From: Mycocentrospora acerina
Taxonomy: Eukaryota; Ascomycota; Dothideomycetes; Pleosporales
Assembly (NCBI GenBank): GCA_022701365.1
Contig: JAKUHH010000129.1
Location: 34,152-98,151, forward strand
DNA: 64,000 nt
Reading direction: 5' to 3'
The translations under genes and the position numbers were made by a program. The notes beneath the pieces are model-generated. The model was not told the origin of the DNA, did no database searches, and worked only from the letters and a program-made list of their open reading frames with translations. Below are positions 1 through 12,905 of the stretch, in pieces (positions within the stretch are counted from its first letter, which is position 1; every line of letters starts with the position of its first letter).

Positions 1-567
1 AAGCACTACTCAAGCAATAGAAGATAAGAATGAATTAAATCCAGCGCAAAATACACGCCATATTCCTTAATCGAAAACATAGCCTGGTAGCTGTTTCGTA
101 TCGGCCGTTCATACCATGAAATTGTGTCTCCGATGCGGACTTTCTAGCGTGCACCTGAGTTCGGAGTAATTATTCGGACTCACGCTACTACCCCAGAACT
201 CCGCTAATCGAGCAACGTATCACCAAAATAAACAGAGACTAAGATAAGCCTACTCTCGAGAGAAACTCCCGATTATGCGGGAATACGTTGCGGAGCCATG
301 CCAGTCCGCAAAATATACCGGCCTTCGCACCCCGGCTTTCAATCCATCCCTGTGATGGTATAATTGTACAAATCTTCAAGTAGCAGCAAACAAGTGCATC
401 TAAGATCTCGCATCCATTTCATCGTCTTTCACTTTGTCCTAGACTTCAACTGTCGTCCGGATATCCTCAGCTTAACGTCATATCATTTCATCCAACACTT
501 AACGGTATTGTTGGTTGATATTCGTTCATATTCAAGAGAACAATTCTTTCATGATACATTGGTAAAG
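1..567 (+). promoter_or_regulatory. Upstream region of the PKS gene
   Basis: No gene is seen before the PKS start. The stretch holds TCGGAGTAA (161-169), a nearby TTCGGAC (173-179) and ACTCCG (198-203), the same motif family that recurs upstream of the other cluster genes. A TATAAT sequence lies at 359-364. The PKS ATG at 568 has the context gtaaagATG. Confidence 0.5.
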
Positions 568-3500
568 ATGTCTACAAGCAGTGTACCTATCGCCATTATT
601 GGCATGAGCTGCCGTTTTGCTGGTGGTGCGACTGATCCGGAAAAGCTTTGGCAACTATGCGCCGAAGGAAGAACAGGGTGGAGTGAGATTCCTGATGATC
701 GGTTCAATATCGACGGGCATTATCATCCACGACCGGATAACCTTAACACTACAAATGTGAAGGGAGCATGTTTTCTAGATGAAGATGTCGGCAATTTTGA
801 TGCCACATTTTTTAATCTGCCGGCTGAGACAGCTGCGGTGAGAATACAATAATAGCATTGAGTTTTGGGATTAAAGCTGACAGAACCCAGTGTCTTGATC
901 CGCAGTTCCGGCTCATGCTCGAAGGAACCTATGAGGCGTTCGAAAATGCAGGACTTAGCATTGCTGATGTTACCGGCTCCAACACGTCGGTGTACGCTGG
1001 CTCATTTTTCAAGGACTATCACGATGCAGGACTTCGCGATGTCACGACCCTTCCACGTTTCTTTCTTGTTGGTGTTGGTTCTGCTATGGCGTCTAATCGC
1101 CTTTCACATTACTTTGATTTACGAGGCGCATCCATGTCAATTGACACAGGTTGCTCTACAACGCTAACCGCGTTGCATCAGGCATGCAACGATCTGCGAA
1201 ACAACGAATCCAGCATGTCAGTCGTCTCAGGCGCTAATCTGATGCTTAACCCTGATATGTTTATCACCATGTCCTCAATTGCACTAATATCTAAAGATGG
1301 ACGCTCTTTTGCGTTTGACAGCCGTGCTAATGGGTACGGACGTGGAGAAGGAGTAGCGACCATTGTGATCAAGCGCCTTGATGACGCGATCCGTGATGGC
1401 GACCCCATCCAGGCTGTCATCAAAGAGAGTGGCCTGAATCAAGATGGAAAAACAGAAACCATCACAACACCAAGTCAGGCAGCCCAAATCGCCCTAATGC
1501 AACGCGTTTATAAGAAGGCTGGGCTTGATCCAAAAGACACAGGATACTTTGAGGTATTAACTTTATTGATTTTCGGTACGAGCATATGTAACTAACAATG
1601 CTCAGGCCCATGGCACTGGCACACCCACAGGAGATCCACTTGAGGTCGGCGCCATCGCTGCAGTGTTTAAAAACTCGAGATCAACTGATACGCCACTTCC
1701 TATTGGATCAATTAAGCCAAATGTTGGCCATACAGAGTGTGCCTCTGGACTGGCGAGTATAGTGAAGGTTGTCAAAGCCATTGAAAAGGGCTTGATTCCT
1801 CCTGCAGCAAATCTGGAGACGATCAATCCAAAGTTGAAACTCGAAGAGTGGAATTTGAAGGTCCGTATCTATGGCGCTCATCTCATATCACAAATGAGAC
1901 AAATTTGATCGATTGCTGACGTGCGATTATTCGATAGGTTCCCCGCGCCGTCGAGCCTTGGAATTCGCCTTTGCGCCGCGCTTCAGTCAATAACTTTGGC
2001 TACGGTGGTGCAAACTCGCATGTTATTCTGGAGAATTATACTCCTCTGGCTGCGTCTTCGAAAATTACAACATCCCTTGGCTCAAAGGTCTACGTCCTTA
2101 GTGCGAAAGATGAACATGCCGCCAAGGCGATGGTTTCGAATTTACGTGACCACTTAGTCGACATCAGCGACAGCGCATCCTACCAGAACGACCTTGCTTA
2201 TACTCTTGGTGAACGTCGTTCCGCCTTCCCTTGGGTGGCTGCGACGTCTGCTCACTCACTTGCTGAGCTAATACAGCTCATTGACGCCGGAAAGATGAAG
2301 CCAAAACGCAGGAACGACATTCCAAGACTTGGATTCGTTTTCACGGGTCAGGGTGCTCAGTGGTGGGCGATGGGCCGCGAGCTCATTTCAGCCTATCCTG
2401 CTTTCCGTGAAACGCTATGCGAAGCCGAAGGATATTTACGCGAATTCGGTGCCACCTACAGTTTAGTGGAAGAATTATACCAAAGCCAACAGACGACGAG
2501 GGTTAACGAAGCAGCGCTGGGTCAGCCTGTGTGTGTTGCTATCCAGATTGCATTGGTCCGTTTGTTAGAGTCTTGGGGGGTAAAGCCGAGCGCTGTAACA
2601 AGTCATTCTAGTGGCGAGATTGCAAGTGCATACGCTGCAGGTGTCCTTAGTCTTCGCAGTGCCATGGGTGTTGTGTACGCTCGTGGTACGTTGGCTGCTG
2701 ATGTCGCTAAGTACTCGAATTTGGGTCCTGGCGGCATGATGGCTGTTGGCCTTGGAGTTGATGATGCGGAGAAGTACATCACTCGTGTCACTGCCGGCCG
2801 CGTCATCGTAGCATGCCAGAACAGCCCATCAAGCGTGACCATCTCAGGCGATATCACTGGAATTGATGAGTTGGAGGTCCTTCTCCAGGCGGATAAGGTC
2901 TTTGCTCGCAAGCTCCAGGTGCCCACTGGATATCATTCTCATCATATGGAGCCTCTTGCCGAGCCATATGCAAAGTGGCTCAATGAAAACATCAAGCCAG
3001 AGCCACAGATGAACGGTGTGATCTACTCGTCACCCACAACTGGAAAACGTATGACAAGCGTGGAAGAAATTGGCAGGGCGGACCACTGGGTGAAGAGTTT
3101 GACACAGCCGGTACTCTTCGTTGACTCTTTCACTAACATGTGCTTTTCTGCCCCAGGCGAGCCAAGCGATGTGGACATGGTCATTGAACTCGGACCGCAT
3201 CCAGCTCTGTCGGGCCCTATTCAAGATATTAAGACGCGCGATATCTTCACTGGTTCTACCGTAGAGTATGCTAGCTGCCTGATTCGCAAGAAGAACGCTC
3301 TTGATACAATGCAGGCGCTAGCTTGCCAACTACTCCAGAGCGGCGTTCAACTAGATATGGCTGGTGTTAATCTCACTACCGCGGGCCGTGTACTAACAGA
3401 CCTACCCAAATACGCTTGGAACCATCAAACCCGCCACTGGTACGAGCCACGTATGAATAGAGCACATCGCCTTCTCTCAGAGGGTCCCCACGATCTACTC

Positions 3501-6500
3501 GGGTCCCCCGTCACTGGAACCAACCGTATCAATCCTTCCTGGCGCCATGTAATCAAGCCTTCGTCCATGCCGTGGATCAGAGATCACATGCTACAGGGAA
3601 CAACTATTTATCCTGGCGCAGGCTTCATTTGCATGGCTCTCGAAGGTTTGTTACAAGCTGAGCAGGGTCAGACAAAGGCGATCTCTGGGTATCGTGTGCG
3701 CGATGTTGATATGCTCGCCGCACTGGTAATTCCAGAGGGCGAGGACGGCATCGAAGTACAATTGTCGCTCAAGCCCTGTGGTGACAAAGCCATCTACGCT
3801 AAAGGCTGGAAGGAGTTCCAGGTCTTCTCAGTCACACACGATGACAAGTGGAGTGAACACTGCCGCGGCCTGATTCGTATTGATCACGAGAGTAGGAACA
3901 TTCCTGTTTCTGTTCGCAAAGCATCTGAATACAGGTCCAACATCAGCCCGTCAGATGTATATGCTTCCATGCATCGCGTAGGTATTCAACATGGCCCGAT
4001 ATTCCAGAATCTTAAGCAAGTTCGCGCTCGTTCTCAAGGGTCACTCGCGACTATTGGGATCGTTGATACTGCGGCAATTATGCCCTACAAATTCGAACAC
4101 TCGCACGTCATTCACCCAACAACACTTGACACTGTGTTTCAAGCCATTTATGCAGCACTTCCTGATGCTGGTGCCAGTTTACAATCAGCACAGGTACCAC
4201 GTTCTATCAAGAATCTGTGGATCTCAGCCGATATCAAGCAAGGCCCTGCCACAACATTTCATGCCTTCTCCGAGGTCCGCGACAACGACAAGCAGGGCTT
4301 CAAAGCTGCAGTCACAGTCACAGATGACGAAAAGGAAAATGTGGTCATTACTATTGAAGACTTTCTCTTCCAGTCCATCGGCAGCGCGATTGAAAACCGC
4401 GAGCCATGCGAGAATGACAAGTTCCTCACATCTAAGTGGGTCCCGGATGTGACATTAATGGCACCAGCGCTACTTCAACAACAGCTGTCTTGCGAGCCAG
4501 ATGTTCTCGAGTCACAAGCATTGGCTGATATTAAGCTTGTATGCTCTTGGTTTCTTGAGGATGCTCTGGCAGCCATTACCCCGGCACAAGTCGAGAAGAT
4601 ACAGGGCCATTTCAAGCGTTACTACGCGTGGATGAAAATTCAAGTCGCCCATAGTCAAGCGGCTCCCGCCACTGAAAACGAGAAGGCTGCGCTTATTGCC
4701 AAGATCAAAGACGGCAGCGTCAACGGAGAGCTTGTTTGCAACCTAGGTCCGCACTTAGTGGATATCCTTTGCGGTCATTTGTCACCCCTAGAATTGATGC
4801 AAGACAACCAATTGCTCTTTCGCTTCTATGCAGAAGGTTTAAAGCTCGACCGTAGCAGAAAACAAATGGCAGATTTGGTTCATTTATATGCGCTCAAGAA
4901 TCCTCGGTCTAAGATACTCGAGATTGGCGCTGGCAGTGGCGGCGCAACTCGTCAAGTTCTCAGCACTCTAGGCACCCAAGATCCTCTTGCCGCATCGTAC
5001 GACTTCACCGATGTTTCAGAAACCTTCTTTGAAGCTGCTGAAGAAGACTTTTTGGCGTGGAAGAATCTTCTGAACTTTAGGAAACTCGATATTGAACAGG
5101 ATCCCGCAGCACAAGGCTTCGAGACTGGCACATACGATATCGTACTTGCTTCACAGGTCTTGCACAGGACAAGATCCATGGACGAGACAGTCGCTAACGT
5201 GCGAAAATTGCTAAAGCCAGGCGGTCAACTTATCGTTATGGAGTCAACAAAGGACCAGCTGGACTTCCGAATGGTATTTGGGCTGCTGCCAGATCAGTGG
5301 CTTGGCGAGGAAGAATATCGATTATTGACTCCTTCTTTGACTGTAAACATGTGGGATGATGTACTCCGGAATAACGGTTTCAGTGGGTCTGATCTCGAGA
5401 TTCATGATTGCGAGAGCGATGATCTGTATGCTTACAGCGTCATTGTTTCATCGGCAGAAAACTCAGTTCCAGTATACCACCCAGAGGTCGTCGTAGCCAT
5501 TCCTACAGTCGCCCCGCCTCAGGAGTGGCTCAATAGCTTGACTGCTTCTATTGCTGCCGTCGTCGGTTCAACCCCAATGGTACAGCCTTACGACAAACTT
5601 GAATGCGAGGGTAAGATGGTTGTCTTTCTTCCCGAAATCTCCAACAGTCTCCTCTCTGCTCCTACGGATGCACAATTCGAGGCTATACGCAATATTTGCA
5701 CAAAATCAAAGGGTATGCTCTGGGTCACAAGTGGCGGAGCACTCGAAACATCCGACCCTTTTTCGAGTCTATCTCAGGGATTCCTACGTATTTTACGTTT
5801 GGAATACGTGGGTAAGCTTCTCGCAACTCTCGATCTCGATCCGAGCTCCGGCGCCTGGTCGACCCCATCTGCATCGACAATTAGCAGTGTTTATGCAAGC
5901 ATTTTTGCCAATGCTACTGAAGATAAGCCTCGGGATTTTGAGTTCGCAGAGCGCAATGGCGTTGTCAATATTTTGCGGTACTTCAAGGATCATGACCGAA
6001 ACAAGACGTGGTTCCCGGATACGATCGAAGCAAACACTGCAGTGTATCAGAAATTCACCGAAAGTCCAGTTCATCTCACCATTGAAAACCCAGGACACTT
6101 GGACAGTCTCATATTCGTACCTAGCCCCGAGGATGAAGGTAGAGACCTGTTGGCGGACGACTTGGAAATAAGTCCCAAAGCATTTGGCATAACGCCCCGT
6201 GACGTAAGTGTTGCCACCAACACTCTTCAAGACAGAAGCATTGGCTTCGAGTGTGCAGGAATAGTGACACGGGTTGGCGAATCTGCCTCTCTACAGGGTT
6301 TCAAGGTCGGCGACCGCGTTGCAGTCCTGCTGGATGGTCAATGCGGTAGCAAAATCCGTGTGCCCTGGACTAACGTGGTACAAATTCCTGCCGCCATGGG
6401 CTTTGAACTAGCAGCTGCCTTACCAGTAGCTTATACTGCAGCCTGGATCTCGCTCATGGACACAGCTCGTATTAGCAAAGGAGAGAGCGTTCTTATTCAT

Positions 6501-8264
6501 GATGCCGGATCAGCGGTCGGTCAAGCTGCCATCTCAATTAGTAAACATGTTGGTGCTGAGATATTTGCTACCGTGAGCAATGCCGAGCATGGGAGCTTTT
6601 TGAGGCGCGTCATTGGCATCAAGGCGGACCGCATATTCCCAACTACCGATTCTACCTTTGCCGCAGCTATCTTGCAGAAGACAAGCAATCGTGGTGTGGA
6701 CGTTGTACTCAACACACTCGAGGGCTCCCTTCTACAGGAGACACTCAACTGCGTCGCCCCTCTTGGTCACTTTATCGAGCTTGGTAAAAGAGATTTTGAG
6801 CAAAACAGTCGTCTTGACATGGGTGCCTTTTCTCGCGGTGTCACTTTTTCAGCGATTGATGTCGCTATGTTAGCGAAGCATAAAGGGCGTCAAGTCAACC
6901 AGGCCTTGATTTCTACTATCGAACTTATGAAGGCAAGGAAGATCCGTGGCGTACCTATCTCAGTTCACGAGATATCCGATGTAAGCCAGGCATTTCGAGC
7001 TGCGTCGGCGAATGCATCGCCAGGAACGATCGTCCTTTCGATCAAGCCTGATAGCACAGTACCAGTAAGTTTACTCTTTTGCTGTTTGAAGCTGAAAGAA
7101 TGTTTTCTGACAAGTTTATAGGTTACCCGTCAAACACCAGCGGTAAAGTTGCACTTTGATGCATCCTATGTCGTTGTTGGTGGCTTCGGAGGCATTGGTC
7201 AGAGCATTTGTCTTTGGCTTGCTGAGCATGGAGCCAAGAACCTAATTGTGCTATCTCGAAGTGCCAACGCAGCCGACAAGGCATCACTTCTCATAACTGA
7301 GTTGCAGAACCTGGGGTGCCAAGTCAGGCCTGTTGCATGCGACATCACCGATGAGGCCGATGTTTTACGCGCTATCGAGTCCTGCAGAGACATGGCTCCT
7401 ATTCGTGGCGTTATTCAGGGTGCCATGGTTCTTCGCGACTCCATTCTTGAGCAAATGTCACTCACCGACTACATGACTGGCCTTCGCCCCAAGGTGCAAG
7501 GTACATGGAATCTTCACACAGCCTTTGCATCCACACCTCTTGACTTCTTCGTCATTCTTTCTTCCATTGCTGGCGTCATTGGCATTGCGTCCCAGTGCAA
7601 CTACGGCGCAGGTGGCGCATTCCAGGATGCGCTCGCATCATACCGAACCAGCCGGGGCCTACCCTGTGTCTCCATTGACATTGGGGCAGTGAAAAATGTC
7701 GGCTACGTTGCTGAGCATGATGATACCGATGCTTATCTTAAGAAGCAGGGCCATATGGTGCTTTCCGAAGGAGATGTTTTGAAATCTCTCGCCTGTGCCA
7801 TCACATCGCCATTTGCAACGCAATTGATTTTCGGCATCAACACAGCGCCCAGCAGCGCACTCTGGGATGACGGTGCGGCATTCCGCGATCTCCGCTTCTG
7901 GCCTGCCAAATTCCACTCTACAGGCGATGAAGGTGCAAACGCAGGCGCCGTCGACACACTCGCTGGCCGCATCGCGTGCGCAAAAACCCTTGAGGAAGCA
8001 GCCGTAGCGGTAGCCGCCGAGATCACTGCTAAAATCATGGACATTTTCATGATTCCTGAGGCCGAAGTATTTCCAAACAAGCCCATGGCTGACTTTGGAG
8101 TGGACTCTCTAACCGCAGTGGAGCTAAGAAACGCTCTAGCCACAAAGGCTAGTGCTGAAGTCTCTATTTTCGATATCATGCAGAGTCCAAGTTTGAGTGC
8201 GTTGGCTCTATCAATTGCTGCGAAGAGTGCGCATCTGAATTCTGCGTTGGTTGTTGCGGCGTGA
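568..8264 (+). CDS. Highly reducing iterative type I polyketide synthase (KS-AT-DH-cMeT-ER-KR-ACP)
   Basis: Builds the reduced, probably C-methylated polyketide chain of the cluster. Five exons, 568-837, 891-1553, 1606-1860, 1938-7064 and 7122-8264, join in frame to 2,485 aa, normal length for a fungal HR-PKS. KS: active Cys178 in DTGCST, His313 in AHGTGT, His353 in NVGHTE. AT: GQGAQW near residue 533 and Ser620 in SHSSGE. DH: His946 in DHMLQG and Asp in HPTTLD. Methyltransferase: SAM site LEIGAGSGG near 1391. ER: VGDRV near 1853 and nucleotide site AGSAVGQAA near 1917 (GGVGQAA is the commoner form). KR: GGFGGIG near 2124; its Tyr is followed by GAGG, without the usual Asn. ACP: Ser2434 in GVDSLTA. 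There is no thioesterase or reductive release domain, so release must be in trans or spontaneous. Start chosen at the Met just before the conserved KS N-terminus (VPIAIIGMSCRF). Domain calls are seen in sequence; product unknown. Confidence 0.95.
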
Positions 8265-10490
8265 GCAACGATAGGAAAGAAAGATCTTACACTTATTCTA
8301 GTGCTACTCTTCTCGTTGAGAGATTGTATTAAAGTTTTTTGACAGAAACGTTCATGGAATTAGGATAGTATTCGCGAAATAATTAATTTGATATATATAT
8401 TCATACATTGTCGTTGAACTTTGTTCTCTATTTTCCCTCTTGATTCACAAAAGTGTGCAAATAGTATGCATTCTAAAGAGATGTGGGAGATCTTTGCTGT
8501 TAAACTTATGTTATTTTCCATTTAAAATTTTACAAAAAATCAAGCGAACGAATTGCAATGTTAAATGTGGGATACCACCAACCTTTGATTCGTCTTACGT
8601 AGGCTGTGACAGAAAATTTAGAGAGTTTTTACATTGTGAATATGTTTAAGAGACAGTTCAGCGCCTCGAAGAAACAACGTTTTTGGCTAAAATGTTCTTT
8701 TCTCTTTATCTATTTCATTAATCAGTTTCCTTCGAATTCATTGTCTTGCACACTGAAAAAAGAATCCAATTCAGACACGTATAAATAGCATCGACTGCAC
8801 ATTCGTCCGTAGGGGGTTTGAGAGGAATCAACAACTGCAAATTCTATAGCATTAAGCAAATCGTGACACATTTTAAGTACCAGTAAACGAGGTTGTATTT
8901 TGAATCAGTCTGGACTTTACTTCTTATCTTTTGAACCTGTAGTCTATCATTTGCAGCTTAAATGTACATCAAATTGTCAGTTTCCCCACAATGTATATTT
9001 TTCTTTTGATAAATTCTCTAGATCGAGGAAAACATACGCGGTTGTTTTGAAAAACAAAATTTTCAATATACACTACTGGCTTTTCTTTTTGCTATTTTGC
9101 AAAACATGAACTTGACTATTATATGATTAATTGTCCAGGATCTAGTGCCAAGTGGAATGTATTCGTCTACTAGCACAAGGAGCTTGAAATCAATGAGTCT
9201 TTTGCTTCTTAAACTCTAGATAGCGGTAGTACGTCGAAGATAAATAACTATGTACCGTAAGGAAATATAGATAACAATGCCGGTTTTAACATTTTATCGA
9301 AGCTAGAATCCCTTGAATGCTCTTCAATTACGACAAATGTCTACAGTTTTTGGTTGCCCCCTGTAATGCAATGCAAGTGGTACTGGTAGTAGAAAACTTT
9401 CAGCTTAAATCAAAGACTTAGAAAGACAGAGATCTTGTGCTAATTTTATAATCAATGAAATTGTTCATACTCTGCCCAAACAATGTGATAGGGCGGGTTT
9501 CATTCACAAGTTGCTTGAAAGAGTCTCTAATCATGATACTGAATAACAGATAGCCATTCCTTTCCCGTACCTGCTCTAAGACAAACAAAAGTTGCAAATA
9601 ACATGCTAATTTAATATCTATTACTTTGGCTCATTCAACTCTAACGATATTGATGTCTTGAAATGATAAGGAGCGCACTCGCAGATTTGTTGCTAAGTTA
9701 GGTTTCCGGCTTTCCCAATGCTACCTCGTACGAATAAAATCACAATCAGGGTAATTATCCGGAGAAGCTAATCTACCGAACTCCAGCTGTTCCGAGAGCG
9801 GGACATAGATGCTCCATTTAATTACCAAATATAATTCATACGATGTCGTACAATCAGGCAAATATAAGATGATATTAACTTAATAATCGATTTGATACTA
9901 TAAGGGTTTTAACAATTAATTTCTTTATCATATAGATCCTGCGTTAATTTCTGGATTTCTAATAAATTCGAAAATATGTAGTACTGAATCAGCATTATGA
10001 AAAGAGTATTCATCGCAAAGAGTGAGGTAAAAAAAGTCTATCGTGAAACAAATCACATTACTGTGTTGCAAAAGCAGATTTAATAACATCTTTGGAATTA
10101 GTTGCATACATTTCGTATAATTTGTATGTTGCATATAGTCGAGATGGGTATTTCTTCGTATGAAGAATAAGACATGAATGTATTGTAAACTGAATAAGAG
10201 AATAGATTGGTGTATTAGAACAGCGTAATAATACAATACTGGATAATTCACTCCGATATCGAGTAACACGTTCTTGTATAGCCTGAGTATAAGCCAAGCT
10301 ATTGAAGCTATCGAATAATTCATGCCACTCGCTTGAACGTTCCATTTTTCTCTTGGAATGCCGTGATGTTTTCTTGGAAGCATCATTTGTTTTAGAAATA
10401 ATGGGGTGACACCGGCTGGGCGACAACGGCGTTCTCTTGACAAGACATTTTACCCAGTCATAGCGTCAAGTCGAAGCGATCTTAATACCG
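8265..10490. other. Gene-free AT-rich spacer
   Basis: About 2.2 kb between the PKS stop and the oxygenase promoter. It is AT-rich. Short open frames exist (for example on the minus strand at 9928-10443) but none has a recognisable domain, good codon pattern or splice structure. I see no RNA gene or repeat here. Confidence 0.5.
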
Positions 10491-10513
10491 GTCGGAGTTT
10501 CTAAAAGTCCGAC
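10491..10513 (+). promoter_or_regulatory. Inverted cluster motif GTCGGA...TCCGAC
   Basis: GTCGGAGT at 10491-10498 and TCCGAC at 10508-10513 form two facing half-sites about 190 bp before the oxygenase ATG. The same TCGGAGT core occurs upstream of the other cluster genes. An inverted CGG-type pair suits a zinc-cluster regulator (inference). Confidence 0.45.
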
Positions 10514-10703
10514 AATCATCAAGCTGAACATCAAAAGAATGTGGATGTAAAATTGTTTACACATATATCAGAAGCATACTTATTTATTTTCACACCCTCT
10601 CAGTATCTTGTATAAAAGACGACGAGTTGAAACCAAATTGCACCTAGATAATACTTTTAGTCTTCGTTTTAGTTATCTCCAAGCTGAATCTCCCTTACAG
10701 AAA

Positions 10704-11819
10704 ATGTCAGAAAAATCTTTGATCCCTATTATTGATCTTTCGCCCTATCTGGCACCAAACGCTACTCCCGAAGCCAAAAGTCAAGTTGTTGCAGAAATTT
10801 CCAATGCCTGCAGAACCTATGGCTTTTTTAGCATTGTCGGCCATGGCATACCATTGAAAGATCAAAATTCTGTTTTGGATTGTGCCAAGCTGTTTTTTGA
10901 TCTCCCTACAGAAGAAAAGATGTCGGTGTTCATCGAAAAAGCTGTGGGAACGTCAAATCGCGGATATGAAGTCTTAAAAGGGCAGACTTTAGAGCCAGGC
11001 ACTTTACCTGATATGAAAGAGGTAATATCTATGAACCAGAATAATCCTCTAACTCTTTCACATATACTAAACTGAATTAGGGATTTGTAATTGGCGCCGA
11101 GATTCCTAAAGACGACCCTGATGCTGGCAGATTTCTCACAGGCCCGAATCAGTGGCCGAAATCTCTTACCAAGGAAGAGTTTGAGGAGCCTGTCATGCAT
11201 TATCGCGACAACATGATATCACTCAGCGAAACAGTTCTCAAGATTCTAGCTCTTGGACTGCCCACAGAATGGGCATGTTCACCAGACGTATTTGATGAGT
11301 TCTTCATCAAACCATCAGGAAATCTAAGATTGCTCCACTACCCACCCCAAGCGTCAAAGAACCCGAAGCAATTCGGAGGTAAGCTTTAATTGCCGATTGA
11401 TAGTCATTTCTAATACCTGACCAGTTGGAGCTCATACCGATTTTGGCGGATTAACATTCCTGCTTCAACAACCGGGATCAAAAGGTCTCGAGGTTTGGTA
11501 TCCACCTACGGACAGCTGGGTTCCAGTTCCAGTAACAGAAGACTCCTTTGTTGTTAATATTGGTGATCTTATTGAGAAGTGGACCGGTGGTTACTATCGA
11601 AGTGCCATCCATCGTGTAATCAACTTGGGTGACAAGCATCGTTATAGTGCACCGTTTTTCTTTAACGGGAATATGAAGCTAAGGACAGAAGCTCTGGACG
11701 GATCAGGACACAAGTTTGGTGTTGAGGAGCATTTCATGATGAGATTGAGAAAATCTCTTGGTGAAGCAAACAGCAAATTTCTCGAGAAGCATGTGCCAGT
11801 GGCTGCAGTTAGCGCATGA
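10704..11819 (+). CDS. 2-oxoglutarate/Fe(II)-dependent oxygenase (IPNS-like)
   Basis: Predicted soluble non-haem iron oxygenase that would hydroxylate, desaturate or rearrange the cluster product using 2-oxoglutarate and oxygen. Three exons, 10704-11021, 11081-11378 and 11425-11819, join to 336 aa, typical for the isopenicillin N synthase/plant-like family. The N-terminal DIOX_N region starts IPIIDLSPYL. The iron triad is complete: His and Asp in GAHTDFGG, distal His in SAIHRV. The 2-oxoglutarate-binding Arg/Ser pair appears as RYSAPFF. Introns are 59 and 46 nt. The start is the first Met before the conserved IIDLSPY block; an upstream in-frame extension lacks family similarity. It lies between the PKS and the acyltransferase, with the shared motif in its promoter. 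Family assignment is firm; substrate unknown. Confidence 0.92.
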
Positions 11820-12905
11820 AAATACTATCTAGATCCTGTGAAGAATATAGTAAGTATTTATGTGCACTCTTCTCTGAACTAGACAATTGTGTTTCGCCAT
11901 CAATACGTAAAGTCTAAAATGAAAGTCGTTGTGTTTCTGTATTTGATATTAAGCGTTTTACTTTCCTCTTGCCTTCTAAGTCGTCAGCAGAGTCTGTGAC
12001 ATGTCGAATTGCATCAGACCTGGGAGAGAATAGCTGAGTTAGTTGGAAAACAAGTCGTTTTCTGGAAATGATCAAAAATCTTTAATGATAGTAAACCATT
12101 TTAATTTTTAACGCATGTGAAGAATGTCCGCAACTGATTCATCTGGCTAGTATATTAACGTCAAATTGACAATGTAAACGAGTAAGGCGAGATGCAACAC
12201 GAAATGATCAGAGAGTATCGTTGGGTTGTGATTAGACGACATTCATAACCCTCAAGAGAGAGAAAAAATGAAAGAATAATCTAATTTATTAATTTGTTAT
12301 TCTGTACCTCAGAGACCATCTAAAGTATGCTCTTAGATTTAATATTTCTAACTCACAATAGTACATACGCAGAAATGATATAACCAATTCAAAGTTAATC
12401 CTGATCAAAGAACGTACGCTGAATATTTCAAGTTATGTTATTTAAATTTGATTGAAAGCAATTTCGTTTACTCTTGAGCTTACTGTGAAGTTATGAAATT
12501 TTGGTCATCGCTGCATCAAAAGGTATCTAAATTTGTCAGAAGAGCTGAATTTATCTTGCACGATTAGCTATCGACCACCAACACTTTAGAACTCTATGTG
12601 ATACTGTAGTATCAGAGAACCATCTTGCACCAAATTGTTTGTTGTTGAGTAGGATTGTGCACATCTTTCAGGTGGTGGATCGAGAGACTAACCATTTGAA
12701 ACACAACAAGTCTCGATTAATAAATATAAATCCAAGTACATAACATGTGATTAACCAGGTCTTTACAACATTAGCATAGTTTAAAAGGATTTGAGTCTAA
12801 GTTCATGTGTAATTTCAACTAGCAATATGGTTTGCTATTTGGTCTGATGTTAATTTTCTAAAGCTTATTCAAAAGCGTCTCTAATGTATGAAATCAGAAC
12901 TAAGG
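11820..12905. other. Convergent intergenic region
   Basis: Lies between the 3' ends of the oxygenase and the acyltransferase genes. AT-rich, with no convincing open frame, RNA gene or repeat. It presumably carries both transcription ends. Confidence 0.5.

Noticed and set aside
858..1595. Separate open frames at the start of the PKS as individual genes.
   Set aside because: Each covers part of the KS domain and they join perfectly through GT-AG introns of 52-77 nt.
9928..10443. Minus-strand frame of 171 codons between the PKS and the oxygenase.
   Set aside because: AT-rich, no domain, no promoter or splice features, and another frame of similar length overlaps it.
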